From an uncultured Chloroflexales bacterium (GTDB taxonomy: Bacteria; Chloroflexota; Chloroflexia; Chloroflexales; Chloroflexaceae), in NCBI GenBank assembly GCA_937902315.1, contig CALGUG010000011.1, forward strand, positions 262,160 to 326,159: a stretch of DNA of 64,000 nt. The letters are read 5' to 3'. Shown in pieces: positions 34,002 to 42,895 of the stretch. Under the pieces are notes generated by a model. It was given only the letters and a program-made list of their open reading frames with translations, had not been told where the DNA came from and made no database searches. The number at the start of each line of letters is the position of its first letter. The stretch's first letter is position 1. The translations under genes were made by a program, and so were the position numbers.

Positions 34002-35549
34002 TTAAGCCGCCTGCCGCAGGTTTTCGTTGCCTTCCTCAATTAAACGGCGCAGCTCGGGCAGATAACTGGGCGAACAGACGCCCAAGCCGCTCAGATAGTG
34101 CAGATTTGGCCCGCCCCAACGCTGAATGGTGCGCCCTAGGTCGTCGCGCGAACAGCCGATCAGAGCCGCCGCCTGCTCTTCGCCCATAAAGCCCTCCTCG
34201 GCCACCACTCGTTCGAGCTTCTGCCAAGGCGTTAGCACACGGCCCGAAGCGCGCGGGAAGGCTCGTTCGAGCGTGATACTCAAAGCCTCGATCGCCTCGC
34301 TCGGCGCTTGTTGATAGCTCACGCTGGGCACACTGGCCTGTTTCAGCAAGCTATTCCAACGCGCCGGAGCCAAAAGCACCACATGCGCTTGGCTGCCCAA
34401 GGCCGCCAGATCGCGCACCAAAGCTTCGGTCGTCGCTTTGCCATTGGCGATACAGAGATAGACTCGTTGAGTTCCGCGCATACAGATGAAGTCGGGCACC
34501 ACCACCGTACCGTCGCTCACCAGCGGCTCGGGATCGCGCCGCAAACGCCAGCCATCGGTGCGGCCCCGCAGGTAAGCGCGGCCCCACTGCTTCTGGAAAC
34601 GCGCCAAGACATCGTTCTCCCAAGCTTCTTCGCTCCAAGCCGCGCTGTTGGAACGAGCCTCGACACCCAGCACATTTAAAGCGCGCCCATCGAGTTTGCA
34701 GGTCGCCAGCTTCTCGCCCATGCGCACCAGCGCCTCGCCCTCTTGCAAGGTGTTGGGGTGGGCCGCCAGCAGGTGTAACATCACTTGCGAAAGGCGTTTG
34801 CCCGCCCACAGGCTTTGCGAGCCACCCTTGGCTTGGCCGCTGCTTGTGCCATAGAGCGTCACCTCGAGTTGATCGTCGAATAGCGAAGAGGGCGACGCGA
34901 TCTCGTAGCGGATCGGGTAGCGATGTGAAAGGTTATGTAAACTACGCACCATTGGCCAGACCGCGCCTCGCAGCTTTAAACGCAACTGATCGGAACGACG
35001 CAGGGCGCTCTCTAGGGAATGGTAGTTGTAAAGGGCAATGATGTTGTCGGGCGTTGGGCGTGGTAAGAGGCGCGTCAAGACGGCGTGTTCGGCAGCATCG
35101 AGCAGCAGCAAACGTTCGGCCTGTTCGGGCTGCAGCGGCAGACCTTTGCATAGCAAGGCCAAGGCTTCTTTACGCTGAGCCGGCAGAACCATGCCGCCAA
35201 AGTGGGCGTTCGCGATCTCATAGAGACGCGCTCGCAGCGCCATAGGCGTGCTCAGATTATGGCGTCGCAGATCAGCGGCAGGCCCAGCGCCAATGATATC
35301 GGCAAAGCTCTGTTGTCGCCAAGCATAAAAACGCCCTAGACAGGCCACCAAACCCCGTGCCAAACGCGGATCACCAAAGAATTCGAGCAGCGTATCGGCC
35401 TCGAATTCGCCCCGCTGCCGCCCCAGCATACGTTCATAGTAGCCGATCGCATAACTGATCGATGCTGTAAAGCGGTCGTCTTTGATTTGGTAGGGATAGA
35501 GGATGCCAGCGCGGGTTGTTTTCTTAAAATCGCCAGTTCTGAAAGCCAT
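34002..35549 (-). CDS. DUF790 (Bax1-like) nuclease-family protein
   Basis: This 515-aa protein matches DUF790, whose archaeal member Bax1 is a nuclease partner of XPB helicase. The N-terminal YEIANAHFGGMVL and ALYNYHSLESALRRSD blocks and the C-terminal SEEAWENDVLARFQKQW (306-322), WRLRRDP and VPDF (351-354) are typical. The next strand usually reads EIVGFW with a catalytic Glu; here it is YLCIANG (C365), so the PD-(D/E)XK-type site may be incomplete. An XPB gene is not adjacent. A perfect SOS-like palindrome lies 50 nt upstream of the start, opposite lexA, which fits a DNA-repair role. Confidence 0.75.
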   Translation of the reverse strand: MAFRTGDFKKTTRAGILYPYQIKDDRFTASISYAIGYYERMLGRQRGEFEADTLLEFFGDPRLARGLVACLGRFYAWRQQSFADIIGAGPAADLRRHNLSTPMALRARLYEIANAHFGGMVLPAQRKEALALLCKGLPLQPEQAERLLLLDAAEHAVLTRLLPRPTPDNIIALYNYHSLESALRRSDQLRLKLRGAVWPMVRSLHNLSHRYPIRYEIASPSSLFDDQLEVTLYGTSSGQAKGGSQSLWAGKRLSQVMLHLLAAHPNTLQEGEALVRMGEKLATCKLDGRALNVLGVEARSNSAAWSEEAWENDVLARFQKQWGRAYLRGRTDGWRLRRDPEPLVSDGTVVVPDFICMRGTQRVYLCIANGKATTEALVRDLAALGSQAHVVLLAPARWNSLLKQASVPSVSYQQAPSEAIEALSITLERAFPRASGRVLTPWQKLERVVAEEGFMGEEQAAALIGCSRDDLGRTIQRWGGPNLHYLSGLGVCSPSYLPELRRLIEEGNENLRQAA

Positions 35550-35598
35550 TATCTGCCTCGTATCTCACGTCTAAACCCGTAAAAATTACTTGTATTTC

Positions 35599-35614
35599 TA
35601 GAACTTACGTTCTA
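35599..35614. promoter_or_regulatory. Candidate LexA operator upstream of the DUF790 gene
   Basis: TAGAACTTACGTTCTA has perfect 6-bp arms and contains GAAC-N4-GTTC, the layout of Gram-positive SOS boxes. It is 50 nt before the DUF790 start. A related 16-mer overlaps the lexA promoter. Confidence 0.6.
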
Positions 35615-35994
35615 TCATTGTAGCACTCTGCACCCCACGCGTCAACACATTTTCAAAACAGATGTTCGAAATCTAGGTTGTGCAAAAACAGACTTTTAGC
35701 TGCTCCCTTAGTGAAAAAAGCTGAGAAAGAGTTGGGCTAGCGATGAGGAATCTTCATGAAACCGAGCCGATCCGGTGTCAGCTAATTAATCATCCAAATT
35801 TTCACATAACACAACTTAGTCTGCTTGTTATTGCAAAAGAGGATATTAGAACAAAAAAGCGCATACAATCATCGTTTCATTTATTTAGCCCTTTATTCCT
35901 CTGATAAGCGCTGTTTTCTCTTTTTCGAACAATAGAGCGTCAATACTTCTTATAAAGTAAACTCTCATAATAGAAACGTAATTGCTATTCCTGC

Positions 35995-36024
35995 TTGACA
36001 AAAGGCTCATATGTTCGCTATAAT
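35995..36024 (+). promoter_or_regulatory. lexA promoter
   Basis: TTGACA (35995-36000) and TATAAT (36019-36024) are perfect sigma-70 hexamers 18 bp apart, about 110 nt before the lexA start. Confidence 0.75.
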
Positions 36025-36029
36025 TAAAA

Positions 36030-36045
36030 TGCTACATAAGTTCTA
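36030..36045. promoter_or_regulatory. Candidate LexA operator at the lexA promoter
   Basis: On the minus strand this reads TAGAACTTATGTAGCA, 12 of 16 positions identical to the box before DUF790. It starts 6 nt after the -10, where bound repressor would block initiation, as expected for LexA autoregulation. It also sits inside a gctac...gtagc inverted repeat. Confidence 0.5.
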
Positions 36046-36132
36046 GTAGCACATTTGACCCATTACGACCCATTACTTAGAGCGTGTTTCGCACTGCCGC
36101 CGAAACCGGCTGCGGTCAAGAAAGGAATGGAC

Positions 36133-36792
36133 ATGCGATCAGCCGACAATCTTTCTCCTCGGCAGGAGCGAATTCTCGCGTACATCCGTGAATTCGTGAA
36201 TGAGCACGGGTATCCGCCCGCGATCCGCGATATTCAATCCAAGCTCCATATCTCGTCGACTTCGGTTGTGGCCTATAACTTGAAGGCACTCGAAAGCAAG
36301 GGTATGATCAAGCGCGAAGGAAATGTCTCGCGTGGAATTCGCCTGCCCTCCAGCGAAAAAGCAACTCCCTACCGCAACTCAAACACCTATCAAGTGCCCC
36401 TGCGTGGTGTAATCACCGCTGGTCAGCCATTGCCTGACCCCGAAGATACCTCGACCAGCAACGGCGAAAGCGTTGAGGTGCCGAGTGACATTGCACCCCC
36501 CGACAAGCTCAAAGATGTCTATGCCCTCAAGGTTCGCGGCCAATCGATGATTGATGCACTGATCGACGATGGCGATATTGTGCTCTTGCGTTACCAAGAG
36601 ACCGCAGAAAACGGCCAAATGGTTGCCGCACTTCTGCTCGACGAAAATGCTGTGACCCTCAAGCGTTTCTACAACGAGGGCGAGCGTATTCGCTTACAAC
36701 CTGCGAATACAACTATGTCACCGATCTATACCACCCCCGACAACGTGCGAATTCAAGGGCGTGTGGTCGGTGTTATCCGCCCGATGTTCTAG
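36133..36792 (+). CDS. lexA: LexA SOS repressor
   Basis: This 219-aa repressor has an N-terminal winged HTH (LSPRQERILAYIREF, YPPAIRDIQSKLHISSTSVVAYNLKALESKG), a cleavage site A96-G97 (ITAGQP), and the catalytic S138 (VRGQSMIDALIDDGDIV) and K177 (VTLKRFY). It represses SOS genes until RecA filaments trigger self-cleavage. I chose the ATG at 36133 because aagaaagga lies at the right spacing; an ATG 6 nt earlier is too close to it. It is monocistronic, with a strong promoter upstream and a terminator downstream. Confidence 0.93.
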   Translation: MRSADNLSPRQERILAYIREFVNEHGYPPAIRDIQSKLHISSTSVVAYNLKALESKGMIKREGNVSRGIRLPSSEKATPYRNSNTYQVPLRGVITAGQPLPDPEDTSTSNGESVEVPSDIAPPDKLKDVYALKVRGQSMIDALIDDGDIVLLRYQETAENGQMVAALLLDENAVTLKRFYNEGERIRLQPANTTMSPIYTTPDNVRIQGRVVGVIRPMF

Positions 36793-36811
36793 ACTCTTCG
36801 AGTACTCTTAA

Positions 36812-36839
36812 CGCCTGCAGCTCGCTGTAGGCGTTTTTT
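36812..36839 (+). terminator. lexA terminator
   Basis: A 10-bp stem (cgcctgcagc / gctgtaggcg, one wobble) is followed by six T's, a classical intrinsic terminator 20 nt after the stop. Confidence 0.85.
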
Positions 36840-36879
36840 ATTGCCTGCAATCAGAGAAACCTGACTATTTTCATTGTGT

Positions 36880-37030
36880 GCGAGCTTCCGCACAATCGCG
36901 CCAGATCCCTCACACCTCTCTCCCCAGTAACACAAGCGTCTCATAACAAATCCGCTTGCTGTCTTCAGATTACTGCGGCGAGCTCTTTTCCTTCCATTCG
37001 TTGCTTGGCGCGTCCGCCTACGGCTACCAA
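36880..37030. repeat. Partial type-A and inverted type-B element
   Basis: acaaatccgctt (36949-36960) is a type-A left end only. The inverted type-B core (cgcgtccgcctacggcta) lies at about 37009-37026. The rest of the gap to 37326 shows nothing else I can support. Confidence 0.6.
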
Positions 37031-37326
37031 CAGCTGGCTCACTACATTCGGCTGCTCGTCCGCCTGCGCCCAAGCGCCCCTGAAAAGCCAAACCACCAAG
37101 TAGATCTGGTGTCAACTCTGCTGAAGGCCAACGCACAACGTGTTGATTTCGTAGCACAACTCTTCCCCAGAAACACAAGCCTCTCACAAACAATTCTCTA
37201 CAAGACTCAGTGCCTCAGCGCCTCTGTGGTGAATAAAAAGCCTCTCTGGTGAACGAAATATGGTGAAGAGCATGATGTGGTAGTATTGGCTCACATTGGA
37301 GCCGTACCCATCAGTAGGAATGAACT

Positions 37327-38064
37327 ATGCTTGAGCCATGGCAGTGGGCGCTAGCTGGCCTAGCCGCCTTTTTAGTTGGACTATCAAAAACCGGGGTGCC
37401 GGGTCTGGGCATTCTTAGCGTGGTCTTGTTCGCAAATGCACTTCCACCGCTCGAATCAGTGGGTATCGCTTTGATCGTACTGATCTCGGGCGATGTTGTA
37501 GCGGTGTCGAGCTATCGGCGCGAGGCGAACTGGTCACTGGTCTTTAAGCTGATGCCTTGGGCGATTATAGGCATTTTGATCGGCGTCGCGACGATCTACT
37601 ACTTCAAAGACGCCGATTTCAAGGTCATCATCGGCTGGCTGATCTTGGGCCTTGTGCTGCTGCACGTCTATCGTCGCCGCACAGCCAAGGGCAACGCGCC
37701 CGAGCATTTGCCGCTTTGGGCCTCGCGCCTGATCGGGGTTGGCGCTGGCTTTACGACCATGGTTGCCAATGCCGCTGGTCCCTTGATGACGATCTATCTG
37801 CTCTCGCAGCGGCTCGATAAGCGCGCCTTTATCGGCACGACAGCTTGGTACTTCTTCGTCTTAAACCTCTTCAAGGTGCCGTGGAGTATCTGGCTCGGCA
37901 TGATCGTGCCTTCGTCGGTGGCGATTCTATTGCCGCTGATCTGCTGTTCGGTGATGGGCGCACTGATCGGCCGTTGGGTGCTGATGCGCATCAACCAACA
38001 GCTCTTCGAATATATCGCGCTGATCTTGGCGGTTATAGCAGGTCTGCGCTTGATCTTTGGCTAG
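37327..38064 (+). CDS. TauE/SafE-family sulfite/anion exporter
   Basis: This 245-aa protein has about seven TM helices and the two TauE/SafE repeats. The first is LVGLSKTGVPGLGILSVVLFANALPP with IALIVLISGDVVAV. The second is GVGAGFTTMVANAAGPLMTIYLL. The family exports sulfite or organosulfonates, or transports related anions, across the inner membrane. No sulfur-metabolism genes are adjacent, so the substrate is open. It ends at a strong bidirectional terminator. Confidence 0.88.
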   Translation: MLEPWQWALAGLAAFLVGLSKTGVPGLGILSVVLFANALPPLESVGIALIVLISGDVVAVSSYRREANWSLVFKLMPWAIIGILIGVATIYYFKDADFKVIIGWLILGLVLLHVYRRRTAKGNAPEHLPLWASRLIGVGAGFTTMVANAAGPLMTIYLLSQRLDKRAFIGTTAWYFFVLNLFKVPWSIWLGMIVPSSVAILLPLICCSVMGALIGRWVLMRINQQLFEYIALILAVIAGLRLIFG

Positions 38065-38070
38065 TGCGAA

Positions 38071-38108
38071 CGAAAGGGAGGCGATTGACATCGCCTCCCT
38101 CGTTTTTT
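38071..38108. terminator. Bidirectional terminator between TauE/SafE and radical-SAM-like genes
   Basis: The stem agggaggcgat / atcgcctccct with a 4-nt loop is followed by cg and six T's on the + strand. The minus-strand gene ends at 38107, so its last codons overlap the T-run. Confidence 0.85.
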
Positions 38109-39102
38109 ATTGCTTAAAGATACTGGTGCGCAGATTAAGATTGGTGCCGCAACGCCGACAATGGCCGTTATTGACATTGACCATGCGGGTGCTTCCATTG
38201 TTGCGCGTAATAACCTCGTTGCCACAATTGGGACAACGAGTAGCTTGGTTGCTCTCAGGGCCGTAAACAAAATGCAGGCCTGCTTCCAAGCCGATCCGAC
38301 GGGCACGAATAACGGCTGCCGCCGAGTCTGCTCCTGCATCGCCTGGCAAGACATGCCAAGGTGTGCTAGGGCCAAGTGAATCGCGGATCCAAGCCACCAT
38401 AGCGCGCAATTCGTCGGGGTTGGTATTAACGCCGTGATGCAAGCGCGTGGTCACTTCGATATGACAGTTCCACTTCTCTTTGGCCTGAATCGCCATATCG
38501 AGAATACCCCGCCAGTTTTCAACCCCAGTCAGCCGCTCGTAAGCGGCATCTCCAAAAGCGCGCAGTTCGAGACTGAGCCCATCTAGATAGAGCCCGATCT
38601 CTTCGAGCACTTCCGGCGTGAAGAAGCCTGAAGTGACGATCGCGGTATAACGGCTGGTAGCGCGACTCTGCTGCAAAACATCGAGCAGATAATCAAACGA
38701 GACAGCCGGCTCACTGTAAGCCCAAACGACCCCTCGACAGAGCTGCTTCAGGGCGAAAGCCGCAGCCCGATCGGCTGTGAGCTCGCGCCGTTTAGCTGGA
38801 TCGTCGGGCAGGAGGGTGTACTGACCGCGTCCTTGATCTGCCGGAAAGGCGGTGCCCCAACTGCCGAGCGAAAAGACCAGCGAGTCAGGAAAGAAGTGCC
38901 AGAGACGGTGCGCTTCTATTGGCCCGACCGCAGCCGCGCTGATCAAGGAATGGCTATGGTCGACAATAGCGCCCTCGGAAGCACTGCGTACCTGACACTT
39001 ACCCCATTCGCCTTCGGCTAAGATACAACGCCATTGGCAAGCATTGCACTGGACATGGGCTTCGTCTGTTGGTTGTGCAAGAGTTGAGAGATGCATGAGC
39101 AC
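38107..39102 (-). CDS. AmmeMemoRadiSam-type radical SAM-like protein lacking the cluster cysteines
   Basis: This 331-aa protein follows the layout of the COG1180 radical SAM proteins of the AmmeMemoRadiSam type. It has an N-terminal Cys motif (CNACQWRC...GKC; C19, C22, C26, C36), PIEAHRLWHFFPDS (PIEKKPLFHFLPGS in relatives), barrel strands (VVWAYSEPAVSFDYLL, AIVTSGFF, LDGLSLELRAF) and a C-terminal zinc ribbon (C290, C293, C315, C318). The CxxxCxxC site that binds the 4Fe-4S cluster should follow LGSWG at 79-83, but the segment reads TAFPADQGRGQY without cysteine. The nucleotide sequence is clean there. It is probably a non-radical or repurposed member. Confidence 0.75.
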   Translation of the reverse strand: MLMHLSTLAQPTDEAHVQCNACQWRCILAEGEWGKCQVRSASEGAIVDHSHSLISAAAVGPIEAHRLWHFFPDSLVFSLGSWGTAFPADQGRGQYTLLPDDPAKRRELTADRAAAFALKQLCRGVVWAYSEPAVSFDYLLDVLQQSRATSRYTAIVTSGFFTPEVLEEIGLYLDGLSLELRAFGDAAYERLTGVENWRGILDMAIQAKEKWNCHIEVTTRLHHGVNTNPDELRAMVAWIRDSLGPSTPWHVLPGDAGADSAAAVIRARRIGLEAGLHFVYGPESNQATRCPNCGNEVITRNNGSTRMVNVNNGHCRRCGTNLNLRTSIFKQ

Positions 39103-39247
39103 AAAGCTCCTGAGCAGTGGCGCATTGCCGCATGGTTGTGCAGATCTATTGCGCCAAGAAGTGTATGATGCTCATGTTATTGTACAACTTTTGTAGCAAA
39201 ATGAACAAGCAGGTAGTAGATTTGAATAACGAAATGTTATGTGAACA

Positions 39248-39275
39248 AGCTGGGCCTCTATGCTGAAGCCCAGCT
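39248..39275 (-). terminator. Hairpin after the aminotransferase gene
   Basis: An 8-bp stem (agctgggc / gcccagct) lies 7 nt past the stop of the minus-strand aminotransferase, followed by tgttcac. Confidence 0.45.
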
Positions 39276-39282
39276 AACCTTT

Positions 39283-40485
39283 TTAAAGCAGCTCTTTGAT
39301 CTTGGCTAAACGCTCGCCAGCCTGTTCGATCGTGCTCAGCTCTTTGGCGAAGCAGAAGCGAACCAACAGAGGTGCGCTGCTCGGATCGCTATAGAAGGCC
39401 GAAGGAGGAATGGCGGCCACACCGATCTCGTTGATTAACCAGCGGCAGAAGGAGACATCGTTGGCATGTCCGGTCGCGCTGATATCGGCCATCAGGAAGT
39501 AGGAGCCACGCGAAGGCAGAGTCGGCAGCCCAGCTTTATGCAGCACTTCGGTCAACAAGCTGCGGCGGGCGCTGTATTCGCTGCGCAATTCGGCATAATA
39601 CCCGAGCTCTTCGGCTTTGTTGAGCGCAACGGCAGCGGCCTGCTGGAAGGGCGTCGCCGTCGCGAAGGTCAGCCACTGGTGAATCTGGCGAATCGCGAAG
39701 CTGAGCGGCTGCGGCCCAACGGCATAGCCGATCTTCCAACCGGTGAGGCTAAAAGTCTTGCCCGTGCTGTTGATCGTCAGGGTGCGCTCCCACATATTGG
39801 GCAAGGTCGCGATCGGAATGTGCTGAAAGCCATCGAAGGTCAGCTGATCGTAAACCTCATCGGCGATCACGATCACATCGTGCTCTTGGCAGAGCTGGGC
39901 GATATACTCCAGCTCGCTGCGAGTAAAGACTTTGCCGGTCGGGTTGTGAGGCGTGTTGATCATCAGCAGCTTGGTGCGCTCGTTAAAGGCGGCCCATAGC
40001 TCTTCGGGGTCAAACCACCAATCGGCCTGTTCGGGCGCGGCATCCGGCTTGGGCGGGTAGAGCTTCACAAAGCGCGGAATACCGCCAGCGATCACGACAT
40101 CGGGGCCGTAGGCGTCGTAAGCAGGTTCGAAGATGATCACTTCGTCGCCGGGATCGACGAGGGCCAAGATCGCTCCGGCCAAGGCCTCGGTTGCGCCGCT
40201 GGTCACAGTAACTTCAGTGGCGGGATCGACGCTGTGCCAGCCATTGCGCTGCCAGTGGTCGGCTACCGCTTGGCGCAGGCTAGGCAAACCGAGCGCCGGT
40301 GCGTACTGGTTGAGATCAGCCGCGATCGCATCGGCAGCCGCCTGTTTGATCCAATTCGGGCCAGCGAAATCAGGGAAGCCTTGCCCCAAATTAATCGCCT
40401 TATGCGCGACAGCTAAGGCGCTCATTTCTGTAAAGATAGATGTTCCAAAACCTTGTGCGCGACGGGCTAACAGACTGCCGCTCAT
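39283..40485 (-). CDS. PLP-dependent aminotransferase, class I/II (KAT/methionine aminotransferase-like)
   Basis: This 400-aa fold-type I aminotransferase has NLGQGFPDF near the start, TSGATEALAGAI, NTPHNPTGKV, ADEVYDQLTFDG and the Schiff-base lysine K243 in NSTGKTFSLTGWKIGYAVG. The early INLGQGFPDF and the late segments resemble kynurenine/glutamine and methionine aminotransferases (YbdL type). The ATG at 40485 has gaggag about 9 nt upstream; an earlier in-frame ATG at 40542 lacks one. It is monocistronic, so the donor and acceptor are not indicated by context. Confidence 0.9.
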   Translation of the reverse strand: MSGSLLARRAQGFGTSIFTEMSALAVAHKAINLGQGFPDFAGPNWIKQAAADAIAADLNQYAPALGLPSLRQAVADHWQRNGWHSVDPATEVTVTSGATEALAGAILALVDPGDEVIIFEPAYDAYGPDVVIAGGIPRFVKLYPPKPDAAPEQADWWFDPEELWAAFNERTKLLMINTPHNPTGKVFTRSELEYIAQLCQEHDVIVIADEVYDQLTFDGFQHIPIATLPNMWERTLTINSTGKTFSLTGWKIGYAVGPQPLSFAIRQIHQWLTFATATPFQQAAAVALNKAEELGYYAELRSEYSARRSLLTEVLHKAGLPTLPSRGSYFLMADISATGHANDVSFCRWLINEIGVAAIPPSAFYSDPSSAPLLVRFCFAKELSTIEQAGERLAKIKELL

Positions 40486-40723
40486 GGCAATGTACTCCTC
40501 GGTCTTTCGTAGCAAAGAGGGTTTGATAATGCTGTTCATCATACCACAAGCTGCTTGGATAGTTGATAAAGAAAGTCGTCATTTTACAGGTTTCTTGATA
40601 TGGAAACAGAAGAATCTGCTCGCTGCTGTTCGCGGCACGCGCAAAGGGGAAAAGTTTCATAACGATAAACTAGGGGTTTTGCTCTAGCCAAACGACTCAT
40701 TTCTGGCTACACTTGAATAGTGA

Positions 40724-40837
40724 TACTACATCCGCTTAAAAACGTGCATTCTGGCAACGTGGAGCCACAAAAAGCGAGAAAAGAATAAGTTCCACTCTGC
40801 CGAAGACCAAAAGAAAGAGAGTTATCGGATTTGGTAT
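40724..40837. repeat. Type-A element
   Basis: Runs from tactacatccgctt to cggatttggta around ttccactctgccgaagaccaaaa; the left end is more diverged than in other copies. Confidence 0.7.
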
Positions 40838-40927
40838 ACCAGAAGATCGCCTGTGTCTAGGCGCTGCGAGAGTGATGCTGAACGATGATTGTTAGCACAG
40901 TGCCCTAGCTAGGCCAAATGAATATGC

Positions 40928-40933
40928 TATAAT
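40928..40933 (+). promoter_or_regulatory. Candidate -10 box for lspA-rluD
   Basis: TATAAT in gctataatctg lies 35 nt before the lspA start. I saw no clear -35. Confidence 0.4.
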
Positions 40934-40967
40934 CTGACGTATATTGTTTTTCATGTGGAGGCAGATT

Positions 40968-41534
40968 GTGTTTGAACAATTGCAGCGACGATGGCTCTTC
41001 CCCGCTCTAGTCGCTACGTTGTCGTTTGCCATAGACCAAGTTACCAAAACCTGGATTCTTGATAATCTTGGCAGCGAACCAGGGCAACGCGTTATTCCGC
41101 TGCTTGGCAACTGGCTGCGCTTTATTTATGTGCAGAATACCGGTGTAGCCTTCGGAATGTTCCAAAATGGTTCGCAATTTTTTATTCTCACCTCGTTGAT
41201 CATCTGCATTGGCGCCATCTATGCCTACGCCTTTCAATTGCCGAACCATAGCCGCTGGATCCAACTTAGCTTGGGCCTGATCATCGGCGGCGCTTTGGGC
41301 AATGTGATCGACCGCATCATCTACGGTCACGTGGTCGACTTTGTGAGCGTGGGCAGCTTCCCTGTGTTTAATGTCGCCGATAGCTGCATTTGTGTGGGCG
41401 TCGCGATTATGGCGATCTATCTCTTGATCACAGATCAGCCACCCGAGCCGCGTCCTACCCCCCGCGATGATACGCTACTCAATTCGCTTTTGATGCAAGA
41501 CAGCTTGCCAAACGAAGAGCGGCGCGAATCCTGA
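40968..41534 (+). CDS. lspA: Lipoprotein signal peptidase (signal peptidase II)
   Basis: This 188-aa integral membrane aspartyl protease removes signal peptides from diacylglyceryl-modified prolipoproteins. It has four TM helices, QNTGVAFG (56-63), GNVIDRI with catalytic D115 and FNVADS with catalytic D138. I chose the GTG at 40968 because tggagg precedes it by 6 nt; an ATG at 40944 would place that ribosome site inside the gene. The C-terminus has an extra tail of about 35 charged residues. The rluD-like gene follows 12 nt later, the common lspA-rluD pairing. Confidence 0.92.
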   Translation: MFEQLQRRWLFPALVATLSFAIDQVTKTWILDNLGSEPGQRVIPLLGNWLRFIYVQNTGVAFGMFQNGSQFFILTSLIICIGAIYAYAFQLPNHSRWIQLSLGLIIGGALGNVIDRIIYGHVVDFVSVGSFPVFNVADSCICVGVAIMAIYLLITDQPPEPRPTPRDDTLLNSLLMQDSLPNEERRES

Positions 41535-41546
41535 TAGTTAGAGATC

Positions 41547-42527
41547 ATGACAGACGAACTTTGGGAAAACGACGAAGCGGACGCTGAAGGCGAGGGCGCA
41601 GCGTCCGTTCCTGTGTTACTGCAAGTCGATGATGATGCGGTCGGCGAACGGCTCGACCGTTTTGTTGTGGCCGCCCTGCCCGAGCTATCGCGCTCCTTTG
41701 TGAGCAACCTGATTCGCGATGGGCACATTAGAGTCAATGGCAAAGCCGCCAAGCCAGGCCAAGCCTTGCGGCGCGGCGAACAAGTCGCCATTGTGCTACC
41801 GGCGCCCAAACCGAGCGAGCTGCAGCCCGAGGACCTCCCGCTCGAGGTAGTGTACGAAGATAACGATGTGGTTGTGATCAACAAGGCGGCCGGAATGGTG
41901 GTGCATCCCTCGGCGGGGCACAGTAGCGGCACCTTGGTGAACGCCCTGCTCTACCGCTACCCCGACATGCAAGTCGGCAACGATCTGCGCCCAGGCATCG
42001 TGCATCGTCTCGACCGCGACACCTCGGGCCTGATGGTGGTGGTGCGCAACGACCGAGCACGCGCCTACATCACCGAGCAGCAGCAGGCGCGCAGTATGCA
42101 CAAAGCCTACTTGGTCATGGTCGAAGGCCACTTAAAAGAGCCAGAGGGCACGATCGATGCGCCGATCGGCCGTCACCCAAGCGACCGTTTGCGCCAAGCG
42201 ATCGTCTCGAACGGGCGACATGCTGTAACCCACTACCGTGTGCTCGAAGAGATCGGCAACTACTCCTTGGTCGAAGCGCGGCTCGAAACCGGACGCACCC
42301 ACCAGATCCGCGTCCACTTCGCCCATATGCAACGCCATGTTGTGGGCGATCCGCTCTATGGCTTGCGCCGACCACGGGCCAGCTTCGGCTTGCAGCGCCA
42401 ATTTCTGCACTCGTACCAGCTCGGCTTCCGCCTGCCCTCGACCAGCGAATGGCAGCAATGGAGCGTGCCCCTGCCCGCCGACCTGCAACAGGCTCTCGAG
42501 CGCATTCGAGCTAGCGCCCGCGTATAA
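41547..42527 (+). CDS. rluD: RluD-family 23S rRNA pseudouridine synthase
   Basis: This 326-aa protein has an N-terminal S4 RNA-binding domain (about 34-90, ERLDRFVVAALPELSRSFVSNLIRDGHIRVNG) and the RluA/RluD catalytic domain with IVHRLDRDTSGLMVV (catalytic D156) and ETGRTHQIRVHF. It isomerises uridines in 23S rRNA helix 69 if it is a true RluD; RluA or RluC types are the alternative. An acidic N-terminal extension of about 25 residues precedes S4. It is coupled to lspA and followed by an intrinsic terminator. Confidence 0.9.
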   Translation: MTDELWENDEADAEGEGAASVPVLLQVDDDAVGERLDRFVVAALPELSRSFVSNLIRDGHIRVNGKAAKPGQALRRGEQVAIVLPAPKPSELQPEDLPLEVVYEDNDVVVINKAAGMVVHPSAGHSSGTLVNALLYRYPDMQVGNDLRPGIVHRLDRDTSGLMVVVRNDRARAYITEQQQARSMHKAYLVMVEGHLKEPEGTIDAPIGRHPSDRLRQAIVSNGRHAVTHYRVLEEIGNYSLVEARLETGRTHQIRVHFAHMQRHVVGDPLYGLRRPRASFGLQRQFLHSYQLGFRLPSTSEWQQWSVPLPADLQQALERIRASARV

Positions 42528-42537
42528 ACACAAAAAC

Positions 42538-42572
42538 GAGCGTGGAGCGATCTGCTCCACGCTCTTGCTCTT
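42538..42572 (+). terminator. Terminator of the lspA-rluD operon
   Basis: An 11-bp perfect stem (gagcgtggagc / gctccacgctc) with a 5-nt loop, followed by ttgctcttct, 10 nt after the stop. Confidence 0.75.
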
Positions 42573-42609
42573 CTCTCTCCCAATTCGACACCTTCAAGCA
42601 ATACTTCGT

Positions 42610-42876
42610 GCTGGCGTTGAGGTCTCTTCCCTCCATGCGCTCCTTGGCGCGTCCGCCTACGGCTACCAACATCCCGCCCGCCCATTCAGCGGGCCGAGCC
42701 GCCTTCGGCGGCGCAGAACCTCGCGTATCTTCGCTTTCCTCACTGCTCGTTGTTTAACACCAAATCCGTTTAAAGACGTGCGCTCTTGGAACGCAGAAAG
42801 CAAAACCGAGGAAAAAAAGGGTCAAATTCCACTCTACCGAAGGCCAAAACGAAAGAACGTAATCAGATTTAGCATT
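42610..42876. repeat. Inverted type-B element followed by a type-A element
   Basis: The type-B core (cgcgtccgcctacggcta) is at about 42648-42665. Type-A runs from caccaaatccgttt (42759) to cagatttagca (42874). Confidence 0.75.
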
Positions 42877-42895
42877 CCATCGAAAGTGATATAGA

